Origin: Smithella sp.
Lineage (GTDB): Bacteria; Desulfobacterota; Syntrophia; Syntrophales; Smithellaceae
Assembly: GCA_012797505.1 (NCBI GenBank)
Contig: JAAZOZ010000289.1
Coordinates: 1-12,873 of the forward strand
Direction: 5' to 3'
Length of the DNA stretch: 12,873 nt
The translations under genes and the position numbers were made by a program. Under the pieces are notes generated by a model. It saw nothing but the letters and a program-made list of their open reading frames with translations. It had not been told where the DNA came from and did not search any database. The stretch's first letter is position 1. Every line of letters starts with the position of its first letter. Positions 1 to 6,645 of the stretch are shown piece by piece.

Positions 1-586
1 CAATCAGCCGCTGGTGGCCGGCGCCTGGATGGGGCTCGCGGTGAAGACGGACGGCGCGGCGGTGGCGAGCGGCCAGATCGTCGAATCGCTGATTTACGCG
101 CGCAACGCGGCGCAGGGCATCAATTACCAGCCCGGATGGGTGGTCGGCGCCGCCACGACCGTGAAAATCTTCATCGATATCTTCATCGGCATCTGGGCGT
201 TTATTCTGGCCGTGATCTGGACGACGAAGATCAATCCCAAGCAGGGCGTAGAGGCCAAAGCCGGGGAAATATGGGACCGCTTCCCCAAATTCGTCATCGG
301 CTACTTCGTCACGTTTCTGATCATGCTGATCGTCGGACTCAACTGGCCGGACATCAAGTCGCAGCTGAAAATTTCGGCGGCGGAAAGCGATGTGTTCCGG
401 AAGCTCTTCTTCGCGCTGACGTTCTTCTCGATCGGGCTGGCTTCCAATTTCAAGAAGCTCTGGGAGGAAGGCATCGGCAAGCTGATGCTGGTGTACATCA
501 TCGCGCTGTTCGGCTTCATCATCTGGGTGGGGTTGATCATCTCGTGGATCTTCTTCCAGGGCGTTGTACCGCCGCTGGTTCAATAA
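1..586 (+). CDS. YeiH-family putative sulfate exporter, C-terminal part (5' end outside window)
   Basis: This is the C-terminal ~194 residues of a polytopic membrane protein; the frame is open from base 2 and the true start lies upstream. The sequence resembles the YeiH / 'putative sulfate exporter' family (UPF0324, Pfam Cons_hypoth698) in its G-A-W motif at the left edge, a long amphipathic stretch around VGAATTVKIF, and at least four hydrophobic segments, the last followed by a short tail ending in PPLVQ. The substrate of the family is not firmly established; export of sulfate, sulfite or another small sulfur anion is an inference strengthened by its place just upstream of dsrAB. A small membrane protein gene follows after 24 bases and may be co-transcribed. 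Recognition of the family is fairly sure; the substrate is not. Confidence 0.75.
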   Translation, partial: NQPLVAGAWMGLAVKTDGAAVASGQIVESLIYARNAAQGINYQPGWVVGAATTVKIFIDIFIGIWAFILAVIWTTKINPKQGVEAKAGEIWDRFPKFVIGYFVTFLIMLIVGLNWPDIKSQLKISAAESDVFRKLFFALTFFSIGLASNFKKLWEEGIGKLMLVYIIALFGFIIWVGLIISWIFFQGVVPPLVQ

Positions 587-610
587 TTTAACATGAATAA
601 GGAGCGCATC

Positions 611-769
611 ATGACAGAGACAAAAATAAAAGAAGAAATGGAAAAAATGGAATATGAACCCCTGCTGCCGATCGAAAAGAAACTGATCGGCTGGAGTCTT
701 ATTCTCGGCGTCGTGCTGCTGGTCGTTCTGGTGTGGGTGAGCTACACGTTTTTCCCGGCCGGACACTAA
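611..769 (+). CDS. 52-residue single-pass membrane protein, unknown function
   Basis: An ATG at 611 has a good ribosome binding site (AAGGAG at 599-604, six bases upstream). The product has a charged, Glu/Lys-rich N-terminus (residues 2-24), one hydrophobic helix at about 25-48 (rich in L, V and I, with W28 and W42), and a short tail ending in PAGH. No family is recognised. The gene begins 24 bases after the YeiH-type transporter, so it is probably in the same transcript and may be an accessory subunit. It is too short for many gene finders, but the start signal, the clean helix and the position support it as real. A TAA stop overlaps a short AACAGCCTG sequence that recurs near 5651. Confidence 0.6.
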   Translation: MTETKIKEEMEKMEYEPLLPIEKKLIGWSLILGVVLLVVLVWVSYTFFPAGH

Positions 770-786
770 CAGCCTGTCGGTAACTT

Positions 787-816
787 AAAGCGGCGACCGC
801 CCCGGGCGGCGGCTTT
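787..816 (+). terminator. GC-rich hairpin, possible terminator of the transporter unit
   Basis: AAAGC (787-791) pairs with GCTTT (812-816), and CCGCC (797-801) pairs with GGCGG (805-809) around a three-base loop, with an unpaired bulge between. It lies 18 bases after the small membrane protein gene and before the dsrA promoter, which suits a terminator. The T-run is only three bases, so termination would be weak or Rho-assisted. Confidence 0.35.
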
Positions 817-1042
817 CGCATATAAATCAAGGAAAGCCGTCGCGGGGGCGCGTCGTTGTCGTGTCAACTTTTCACAGCATATCAATCAGGAAATGGAGCC
901 TTCCACGGACAAAGCACAAACGCGCAAAATACCCTGTTTTTCGAATGCGGAAGGCGCGCCCCTGTCTTGCGCAGAAAAGAAAAACATTTGAATTAATTCA
1001 TCATAATGGCCGAATGACCCGTTTCCGATCCGGGCAAAATAA

Positions 1043-1080
1043 AACTTGACATACTTCATAAAAAGAGTACTATTCAAGTT
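1043..1080. promoter_or_regulatory. Inverted repeat AACTTGA-N24-TCAAGTT enclosing the promoter
   Basis: AACTTGA (1043-1049) and TCAAGTT (1074-1080) are perfect 7-base inverted copies. The left copy overlaps the -35 box and the right one begins just after the -10 box, so a protein bound to both would block RNA polymerase. A second short palindrome, ATTCA-N5-TGAAT (1072-1086), overlaps the right arm. No known regulator is identified; the TTGTGAA at 1079-1085 resembles one half of a Rex-type site but the other half is poor. Confidence 0.35.
1046..1073 (+). promoter_or_regulatory. Sigma70-type promoter of the dsr operon
   Basis: A perfect -35 box TTGACA (1046-1051) is followed after 16 bases by TACTAT (1068-1073), one mismatch from TATAAT at the key positions (T1, A2 and T6 kept). 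Transcription would start near 1080, leaving a leader of about 70 bases before dsrA. It is the only strong promoter-like match seen in the window and lies in the AT-rich part of the gap. Confidence 0.65.
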
Positions 1081-1151
1081 GTGAATGGTATTCTAATAAA
1101 TAGGATCAACACTCCTGAAGATTTAGAATATTGATAAGAAGGAGGACTAAA

Positions 1152-2339
1152 ATGGCAAACACAGACACCCCCCTGCTGGATGAGCTGGAAAAAGGGAAGT
1201 GGCCCAGCTTCGTCAAAGACATGAAAGAAGCAGCGCAGAAGAATCCGATGGCCAAGGATCTTCTGCATCAGCTGGAACTTTCCTACAAAGATAAAATCGG
1301 CCACTGGAAACATGGAGGCATTGTCGGCGTCAAGGGCTACGGCTCGGGCGTGATCGGCCGGTATTCGGACCGTCCGGATTTGTTTCCCAACGTGCAGGCG
1401 TTTCACACCATGCGTGTCAATCACCCGACCGGATGGTTTTACAAAACGGACACGCTGCGCAAACTCTGCGACATCTGGGACAAGCACGGCAGCGGACTGA
1501 CCAACATGCACGGATCCACGGGGGACGCCATTCTGTTGGGCACCACCACCGAGCATCTTCAGCCCTGCTTTAACGATCTGTCGGACGCCGGGTTTGACCT
1601 GGGCGGATCCGGATCGGCGCTGCGCACCCCCAGCGCCTGCGTGGGGCCGGCGCGCTGTGAGTGGGCCTGCATCGACAGCCTCGACATCTGCTACAACGTC
1701 ACCATGACCTATCAGGACAAGATGCATCGTCCGATGTTCCCTTATAAATTCAAAATCAAGATTTCCGCGTGCGCCAACGACTGCGTGGCTTCCATCGCCC
1801 GGTCCGACCTGTCCATCATCGGAACCTGGAAGGATGCCATTCAAATTGATCAGAAGGAAGTCGCCGCTTACGCGGAAACGATCAACATTCAGAAAGAAGT
1901 CTGCGATCTGTGCCCGACGCGCTGCATGGAATTAAACGGCAGGGAACTCAAAATTTACGATGAAGACTGCACCCGCTGCATGCACTGCATCAACGTGATG
2001 CCGAAGGCCTTGAGGCCGGGCAAAGAACGCGGGGCGTCTATTCTGGTCGGCGGCAAAGCGCCCATTGTCCGGGGCGCCCTGCTCTCCTGGGTGGTCGTAC
2101 CGTTCATGAAACTCGAACCGCCCTATGATGAACTGAAGGATCTGATCGAGCGTATTCAGGACTGGTGGGATGAGTTCGGCAAATCGCGTGAACGCTTAGG
2201 TGAACTGATTCAGCGCCTGGGCATGCGGGTCTTTTTGAAGGCCGTCGGTCTTCCCGCGGTGCCGCAGATGGTGAAGGCCCCCAGAACCAACCCCTACGTT
2301 TTCTTCTGGCCCGAAGACATCAAAAAGGAGGTAAAGTAA
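1152..2339 (+). CDS. dsrA: Dissimilatory sulfite reductase alpha subunit
   Basis: DsrA forms the cytoplasmic alpha2beta2 enzyme with DsrB that reduces sulfite at a coupled siroheme-[4Fe-4S] centre. The 395-residue product shows DsrA signatures: HWKHGGIVGV near residue 50, GSGLTNMHGSTGD, and GGSGS.LRTP before the first cysteine pair. Siroheme-cluster ligands fit C163-x5-C169 and C207-x3-C211. An inserted ferredoxin domain carries C254-x3-C258 and C273-x2-C276-x2-C279. The C-terminal RTNPYVFF is also characteristic. The chosen ATG at 1152 has AAGGAGG at 1139-1145; an in-frame TTG at 1131 lies upstream of that site and is rejected. The protein is shorter than the ~437-residue Desulfovibrio enzyme through shorter loops near the N-terminus, before the ferredoxin domain and at the C-terminus. 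dsrB starts one base after the stop. Confidence 0.98.
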   Translation: MANTDTPLLDELEKGKWPSFVKDMKEAAQKNPMAKDLLHQLELSYKDKIGHWKHGGIVGVKGYGSGVIGRYSDRPDLFPNVQAFHTMRVNHPTGWFYKTDTLRKLCDIWDKHGSGLTNMHGSTGDAILLGTTTEHLQPCFNDLSDAGFDLGGSGSALRTPSACVGPARCEWACIDSLDICYNVTMTYQDKMHRPMFPYKFKIKISACANDCVASIARSDLSIIGTWKDAIQIDQKEVAAYAETINIQKEVCDLCPTRCMELNGRELKIYDEDCTRCMHCINVMPKALRPGKERGASILVGGKAPIVRGALLSWVVVPFMKLEPPYDELKDLIERIQDWWDEFGKSRERLGELIQRLGMRVFLKAVGLPAVPQMVKAPRTNPYVFFWPEDIKKEVK

Positions 2340-2340
2340 A

Positions 2341-3405
2341 ATGGCTGCAAGAACGGATATCGGACCCCCTGATTATAAGACCATGCTTCCTCCCGTGATC
2401 CAGAGAAATTACGGGAAATGGCTCTGGCATGAAATTTTGAAACCGGGCGTGTTGATGCACGTCTCCCAGTCAGGTGAGGCGCTTTACAGTGTGCGCGCCG
2501 GCTCGCCCCGTCTCGTTTCAACGGATCACATCCGCGAAATCTGCGACATCGCGGAAAAACACTGCGAGGGCTTCCTGCGTTTCACCAGCCGTCACAATAT
2601 TGAATTTCTGCTGGACGACAAGGACAAAATCGAGCCGCTGATCGCCGAGCTGAAGCAGCGCGGCTACCCCGTCGGCGGCACAGGGCATTCCATCTCCAAC
2701 ATCGTTCATACGCAGGGCTGGGTCCATTGCCACACGCCGGCCACGGACGCCTCCGGCCCGGTGAAAGCGCTGATGGATGAAATTTACGATCACTTCACGA
2801 ACTCCAAACTTCCGGCGCATGTCCGCATCGCGCTGGCCTGCTGCCTGAATATGTGCGGCGCCGTCCACTGCTCGGATATCGCCATTTTGGGCATCCACCG
2901 AACGGTTCCCAAGACGGACAATTCGCGCGTGCCCAATGTTTGCGAAATCCCGTCGACCGTGGCCTCCTGCCCGACGGGCGCCATCCGCGGCGACATGAAA
3001 AACAAAACCGTCACCGTCAACGATGAAAAATGCATGTACTGCGGCAACTGCTACACGGTTTGCCCGGCCATGCCCATTGCCGACCCGGACAACGATGGCA
3101 TCTCCATCTGGGTGGGCGGAAAGGTTTCCAACGCCCGCAGCGCGCCTAAATTTTCCAAGCTGGCCATTCCCTTCCTGCCCAACAATCCGCCGCGCTGGCC
3201 GGAAGTGGTGAACGCGGTCAAAAACATCATCGAAGTGTACGCGAGTCACGCGAAAAAGCACGAACGCGTGGGCGAATGGATCGAGCGCGTGGGCTGGGAG
3301 CGATTCTTCTCACTCACGGGCATCCCGTTTACGGATCAGCACATCGACGACTTTGATCTGGCCACGGAAACCTTCCGGACATCCGCACAGTTCAAATGGA
3401 GGTAA
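2341..3405 (+). CDS. dsrB: Dissimilatory sulfite reductase beta subunit
   Basis: DsrB pairs with DsrA and holds the catalytically active siroheme. The 354-residue protein shows the DsrB pattern: FLRFTSRHNIEF near residue 80, GGTGHSISNIVHTQGW leading to C130, then ALACCLNMCG with C167, C168 and C172, matching the coupled [4Fe-4S] ligands. The ferredoxin domain has C210 plus C231-x2-C234-x2-C237-x3-C241. The basic C-terminal end (FKWR) is typical. Start ATG is one base after the dsrA stop, with the ribosome site GGAGG (2327-2331) inside the last codons of dsrA, so the two subunits are likely translationally coupled. Because dsrD follows and no dsrEFH or dsrL is present in the window, the reductive rather than the oxidative type is inferred. 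Confidence 0.98.
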   Translation: MAARTDIGPPDYKTMLPPVIQRNYGKWLWHEILKPGVLMHVSQSGEALYSVRAGSPRLVSTDHIREICDIAEKHCEGFLRFTSRHNIEFLLDDKDKIEPLIAELKQRGYPVGGTGHSISNIVHTQGWVHCHTPATDASGPVKALMDEIYDHFTNSKLPAHVRIALACCLNMCGAVHCSDIAILGIHRTVPKTDNSRVPNVCEIPSTVASCPTGAIRGDMKNKTVTVNDEKCMYCGNCYTVCPAMPIADPDNDGISIWVGGKVSNARSAPKFSKLAIPFLPNNPPRWPEVVNAVKNIIEVYASHAKKHERVGEWIERVGWERFFSLTGIPFTDQHIDDFDLATETFRTSAQFKWR

Positions 3406-3408
3406 GAT

Positions 3409-3633
3409 ATGAGCGACGATATCAAAACGAAAGTGACCGAGCTGTTTCGCGAAAAATCGAAGGGCGACAAAAAGATGTTTTACATCCGCGACGTCACCAA
3501 ATGGCTGCCCAACGAGGACCGTCACGCCATCCAGAACGCCGTGAAAGAACTCCTCGATGAGGAAGTGTTGAAATACTGGTCGAGTGGGAGTTCAACGTAC
3601 ATCATGCTCGCGGAGTACTTTCCGAAAGAATAA
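3409..3633 (+). CDS. dsrD: DsrD, winged-helix activator of DsrAB
   Basis: DsrD is a small cytoplasmic winged-helix protein found almost only in organisms that reduce sulfite; published biochemistry shows it activates DsrAB allosterically. The 74-residue product matches the family (about 75-80 residues): a helical N-terminus with KVTELFREKSKGDKKMFYI, a second helical part ending in LLDEEVLKYWSSGSSTY, where the E-V-L-x-Y-W-S-S-G-S motif is a hallmark, and a short C-terminal tail. ATG at 3409 has GGAGG at 3398-3402, overlapping the last codons of dsrB, so it belongs to the same transcript. Its presence is good evidence for reductive use of the pathway. Confidence 0.95.
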   Translation: MSDDIKTKVTELFREKSKGDKKMFYIRDVTKWLPNEDRHAIQNAVKELLDEEVLKYWSSGSSTYIMLAEYFPKE

Positions 3634-3646
3634 AGGATGGTCCGTC

Positions 3647-5086
3647 ATGAATCAGCGTCGCCCGCGAATCGTCATCGCCGCCCTCCGGGGCGGCGCGGGG
3701 AAAACAACCCTTTCCGTGGCCCTGGCGGTTGCCCTGCGCCATCAAGGTATTCAGATTGCCCCCTTCAAAAAGGGACCGGATTATATTGACGCTGCATGGC
3801 TGGCCCAGGCAGCGTCCGGTCCAGCCTTTAATCTGGACACGTATCTCATGGGGTCCGAACGGGTTGTGCAATCCTTTACGCGTCACGCCGCGAAGAACGG
3901 CGTTTCGATCATTGAGGGAAATCGCGGTCTGTATGACGGTGTGAACAGCGCGGGCCAGTTCAGCACGGCCGAGCTGGCCAAGCTTCTCGCCGCGCCGGTC
4001 ATTCTGGTGGTCGATTGTGACAAAGTAACCCGGACGGCGGCGGCCATGGTCCTGGGCTGTCAGGCGCTTGATCCGAAAGTGGATATTCAGGGCGTTATTT
4101 TAAGCCGCGTGAACGGGAACCGCCATTCTTCCGTCATTCGAAGATCGATTGAAGAATCGACGGGGCTTCCCGTTTATGGAATCGTTCCCCGTCTGCCGGA
4201 TATTCCCTTCGTCCAGAGACATCTGGGATTGATTCCTCCCGACGAATCGACGGGTGTTCAGCGGGCGCTGGAGAAGGCGGGCAATATGGCCCGCGATTAC
4301 CTTGACGTCTCCGGTCTGCTGGCTGTGGCCCGAAGCGCTCCTTCGTGGAAAATTGGCGCATTTCCCAAGCCGGCAAGAATCCGCAGAGGGATTGCAGAGC
4401 CGACGACCATCGGCGTCATCCGGGACGCGGCGTTTCAGTTTTATTATCAGGAAAACATCGAAGCGCTGACGGATTTGGGCGCCCGCGTGATCCAAATCAG
4501 CGCCCTAGAGAACAAGGTTCTTCCGCCCGTGGACGCTCTGTACATCGGAGGCGGATTTCCGGAAACCCAGGCTGAACCACTGGCGCAAAATGAATCTTTT
4601 CGCCGTTGTGTGAAAGAATCGGCTGAAAGAGGTCTGCCGATTTATGCGGAGTGCGGCGGATTCATTTACCTGGGAGAATCTCTGACGATAGGCCATCGCT
4701 GTTATCCAATGGTCGGCGCACTGCCCGTGGCCTTCGGAATGGAAAGACGGCCGCAGGGCCACGGTTACACCACGCTGACCGTGGATCGGGAAAATCCCTT
4801 CTTTCCCATGGGTACAACGATAACCGGTCACGAATTCCATTACTGCCGGATTCTGGCAAGGGAAGATCGGGAAATGCACACCGCGTTCAGCATTCGGAAG
4901 GGAACGGGGATCGACGGCGCCAGGGAAGGATTGTGCCGGAAAAATATTCTGGCCGGCTTTACCCATGTGCATGCGCTGGGCGCGCCCGAATGGGCGAATG
5001 CGCTGATCGCGAAAGCTCAAGAATATCGGAGAACAAAGCAACAAACAAGCGGAGCCCTGGAGAGCGGGATTCATATGGGTGTTTAA
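3647..5086 (+). CDS. dsrN: CbiA/CobB-type amidotransferase, probable siroheme amidase DsrN
   Basis: The product has 479 residues and the two-domain layout of cobyrinic acid a,c-diamide synthase (CbiA). An N-terminal ATP-dependent domain carries the P-loop GGAGKTT (residues 15-21) and KKGPDYID (41-48). A C-terminal class I glutamine amidotransferase domain has the nucleophile C336 in AECGGF and a His in FTHVHALG (H440/H442). In dsr operons this homologue (dsrN) amidates siroheme to the form found in DsrAB, using glutamine and ATP. Placement directly after dsrD, with no other cobalamin gene in view, favours this role, though cobyrinate amidation cannot be excluded. The start is ATG 3647 with AAGGA just upstream; the in-frame GTG at 3584 would overlap dsrD by 50 bases and is less likely. 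Confidence 0.88.
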   Translation: MNQRRPRIVIAALRGGAGKTTLSVALAVALRHQGIQIAPFKKGPDYIDAAWLAQAASGPAFNLDTYLMGSERVVQSFTRHAAKNGVSIIEGNRGLYDGVNSAGQFSTAELAKLLAAPVILVVDCDKVTRTAAAMVLGCQALDPKVDIQGVILSRVNGNRHSSVIRRSIEESTGLPVYGIVPRLPDIPFVQRHLGLIPPDESTGVQRALEKAGNMARDYLDVSGLLAVARSAPSWKIGAFPKPARIRRGIAEPTTIGVIRDAAFQFYYQENIEALTDLGARVIQISALENKVLPPVDALYIGGGFPETQAEPLAQNESFRRCVKESAERGLPIYAECGGFIYLGESLTIGHRCYPMVGALPVAFGMERRPQGHGYTTLTVDRENPFFPMGTTITGHEFHYCRILAREDREMHTAFSIRKGTGIDGAREGLCRKNILAGFTHVHALGAPEWANALIAKAQEYRRTKQQTSGALESGIHMGV

Positions 5087-5209
5087 ATAGAAAATCATTA
5101 TAGGCTTTATTTGAAGAGAAAACTGAAAAAATAAAAACGAAAAAAAGACTGTTCAAAAATGTCCAGTGGGCGGTTTTCAACAGTCTGATCAAATGAGGAG
5201 GTTTTAACC
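5087..5209. other. AT-rich spacer between dsrN and dsrC
   Basis: No gene. From 5087 to about 5160 the strand is strikingly A-rich compared with the surrounding genes. A hairpin-forming inverted repeat occupies 5146-5186, and the strong dsrC ribosome site AGGAGG lies at 5196-5201. Confidence 0.6.
5146..5186. repeat. 41-base inverted repeat (hairpin) upstream of dsrC
   Basis: AGACTGTT (5146-5153) and AACAGTCT (5179-5186) pair perfectly. After one C-C mismatch the AAAA run (5155-5158) pairs with TTTT (5174-5177), giving a stem of about 12 pairs with a loop of about 15 bases. There is no T-run after the stem, so it is not a standard terminator. It ends ten bases before the dsrC ribosome site. 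The arms resemble those of the larger repeat after dsrC (CAGGCTGTT), suggesting a shared element family. Confidence 0.6.
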
Positions 5210-5530
5210 ATGCCGCAGATTGAATTAGCAGGCAAAACGTATGAAGTAGATGAAGACGGGTTTTTGCAGGAACTCGACAAATGGAGCGAGGAATTTGCCG
5301 AAGCCTACGCACACGTGGAAGAGATCGATGGAAAACTGACGGAGGAGCACTGGATGGTCATCAACTACCTGCGCAATTACTACCAGCAGTTCGGCATCGC
5401 CCCGATGATCCGCAAAATCTGCAAAGATCTGAAAATTGACATGAAGAAGCTCTACGAGCTCTTCCCGACCGGACCGGCCAAGGGCGCCTGCAAGCTGGCG
5501 GGGTTGTCGAAACCGACGGGCTGCGTGTAG
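5210..5530 (+). CDS. dsrC: DsrC sulfur carrier protein
   Basis: DsrC is the small cytoplasmic co-substrate of DsrAB. Its two C-terminal cysteines take up the sulfur as a trisulfide, which the DsrMKJOP complex then reduces. The 106-residue product has the DsrC/TusE fold pattern (EVDEDGFLQELDKW at the N-terminus, LRNYYQQFGIAP in the middle) and the diagnostic end GPAKGACKLAG followed by GC-V. C94 and C105 are 11 residues apart, with C105 the penultimate residue, so both redox cysteines are present and this is a true DsrC and not a TusE or single-Cys relative. ATG at 5210 has a strong AGGAGG at 5196-5201. It is flanked by repeat elements on both sides. Confidence 0.97.
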   Translation: MPQIELAGKTYEVDEDGFLQELDKWSEEFAEAYAHVEEIDGKLTEEHWMVINYLRNYYQQFGIAPMIRKICKDLKIDMKKLYELFPTGPAKGACKLAGLSKPTGCV

Positions 5531-5535
5531 GAAAG

Positions 5536-5659
5536 CAGGCTGTTTGATACGGTCATATGCTGCGTTGCGTTCCGGGCCGTGATGCTCACATATCAAATAT
5601 ATGCTCCGCGTCCCGGTCGTCCTTACGCGCCTTGCCTCTGCCCGTCTGAAAACAGCCTG
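5536..5659. repeat. 124-base imperfect palindromic element (MITE/REP-like) between dsrC and the cytochrome b gene
   Basis: The ends are perfect 10-base inverted copies, CAGGCTGTTT (5536-5545) and AAACAGCCTG (5650-5659). With a one-base gap the arms can be extended to about 26 positions, of which 20 match. Further in, CCGGG (5572-5576) faces CCCGG (5612-5616), and the centre holds CATATCAAATATATG. It has no coding frame or ribosome site. The GCGTTGCG and CGCGCCTTGCCTCTGC wording resembles dispersed intergenic repeats of deltaproteobacterial genomes, but copy number elsewhere cannot be tested here. Confidence 0.65.
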
Positions 5660-5698
5660 AGAAATGAAAGATTTTGAAAGGTTCAAAGGATTCAATCC

Positions 5699-6643
5699 AT
5701 GGGAACGTTGTTGATTGTACTGACGTACATCGCTTATGTGTTTATTGTAGCGGTGTATGCGATCAAGGTTCGCAAATGGCTTAAGCTGCCGGTGCATATC
5801 CGATGGGATCTCTATCCCGTGATCCATGAAGAACAATACCGTTACGGCGGGTCTTACTATGAAAAACCGGAGTGGTGGACACAGCCGCGCCCGAAAAACA
5901 CAGGACGCAGCCTCTGGCATGCCCTCAAAGACAATTTCTACATGGGCGAATACTTCAAGCGCAACCCGCTGTACTGGCTTTTCCTGCTGCCGTGGCACCT
6001 GGGGTTTATCTTCATTATTCTGTTTCACATCACTTGCTTTTTCGCCGCAACGGCTATGGTAGGCGGCGTAACAATCGCCTCCGATTCACCGCAGCTTTTG
6101 GGGCAAATCTTTTACGGCATCCTGATGGCTTTTGCCGTCATCGCCTTTATCGGCGGCACCTTCGGCTGCATCGGCATGCCGGTCATCAAACTGGCGGACC
6201 GCGGTTTGCGGTCCTACGCCATGCCGATGAATTACTTCAACTATTTTTTCTTTCTGATCGTATATGCAAGCGGTCTCTACTCCTGGCTGGCGCTGGACCC
6301 GACGCTTGCCGAGTACCGGATGTACTGGGTGGGCCTGATCACACTGACGCCGCCGGACCTGAATCCCGCGACGGTTTTCCACATCATCCTGTTCGATATC
6401 TTCCTGATCTATCTGCCTTTCACGCGCTCCACACATTACATTACAAGGCTGCTCGCATACTTCAAAATCCGTTGGGACGACGAACCGAACTTTCGCGGGA
6501 GTATGCTGGAAAAACAATTAAACGACCTTCTGGCACAGAAGCTTTCCTGGGATGCCCCGCATATTCTGAAAGGCCAGAGCTGGGTCGAAGCCGCCATATC
6601 GTCGGGCCTTCCGGAAACGAAACCGGAGACGAAAAAGGATTAA
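5699..6643 (+). CDS. Dihaem cytochrome b, NarI/DsrM-like (first, paralogous M subunit)
   Basis: The 314-residue product is an integral membrane protein with five likely helices (about 3-23, 91-118, 134-158, 178-198, 224-246). H100 and H110 in helix 2 and H228 and H246 in helix 5 have spacings of 10 and 18, the same as the four haem b ligands of nitrate reductase NarI, so two b haems are predicted. Such subunits exchange electrons between menaquinol and a partner Fe-S protein. The adjacent CCG-domain protein starts three bases after the stop and is the clear partner. It differs from the canonical DsrM at 8247: it has a long soluble loop (residues 25-90, with a run of Trp/Tyr) and no signal-like N-terminus. 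ATG 5699 has AAGGA at 5686-5690. It could also be called TmcC-like; which is better needs a phylogeny. Confidence 0.85.
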   Translation: MGTLLIVLTYIAYVFIVAVYAIKVRKWLKLPVHIRWDLYPVIHEEQYRYGGSYYEKPEWWTQPRPKNTGRSLWHALKDNFYMGEYFKRNPLYWLFLLPWHLGFIFIILFHITCFFAATAMVGGVTIASDSPQLLGQIFYGILMAFAVIAFIGGTFGCIGMPVIKLADRGLRSYAMPMNYFNYFFFLIVYASGLYSWLALDPTLAEYRMYWVGLITLTPPDLNPATVFHIILFDIFLIYLPFTRSTHYITRLLAYFKIRWDDEPNFRGSMLEKQLNDLLAQKLSWDAPHILKGQSWVEAAISSGLPETKPETKKD

Positions 6644-6645
6644 AT

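Larger units (their letters stand above)
770..1151. other. Intergenic region upstream of dsrA
   Basis: This gap of about 380 bases shows no convincing gene. The short frames at 861-1049 (+) and 886-1077 (-) lack ribosome binding sites and have no recognisable protein features. The first part is GC-rich and holds a hairpin; from about 960 the base composition becomes AT-rich, as is common for promoter DNA, and it contains the dsrA promoter and an inverted repeat. Confidence 0.6.

Noticed and set aside
861..1077. Short frames on both strands in the dsrA upstream gap
   Set aside because: No ribosome site, no recognisable feature, and they overlap the promoter.
1079..1096. Rex binding site near the dsr promoter
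   Set aside because: Only the left half (TTGTGAA) fits; the right half lacks the needed TTCACAA.
1074..1844. 256-residue minus-strand frame opposite dsrA
   Set aside because: Shadow of dsrA and of its promoter; no ribosome site or protein family.
3647..5086. Cobalamin biosynthesis gene cbiA as sole interpretation
   Set aside because: Possible by homology, but the position inside dsr with no other cobalamin gene makes siroheme amidation more likely.
5111..5137. Internal promoter before dsrC (TTGAAG ... TAAAAA)
   Set aside because: Poor -10 match and 15-base spacing in an A-rich stretch where chance matches are common.
5872..6645. Upstream extension of the first K-like frame into the cytochrome b gene
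   Set aside because: The frame stays open by chance; the peptide there is Arg/His-rich and unrelated to the family, while ATG 6646 has a good ribosome site.
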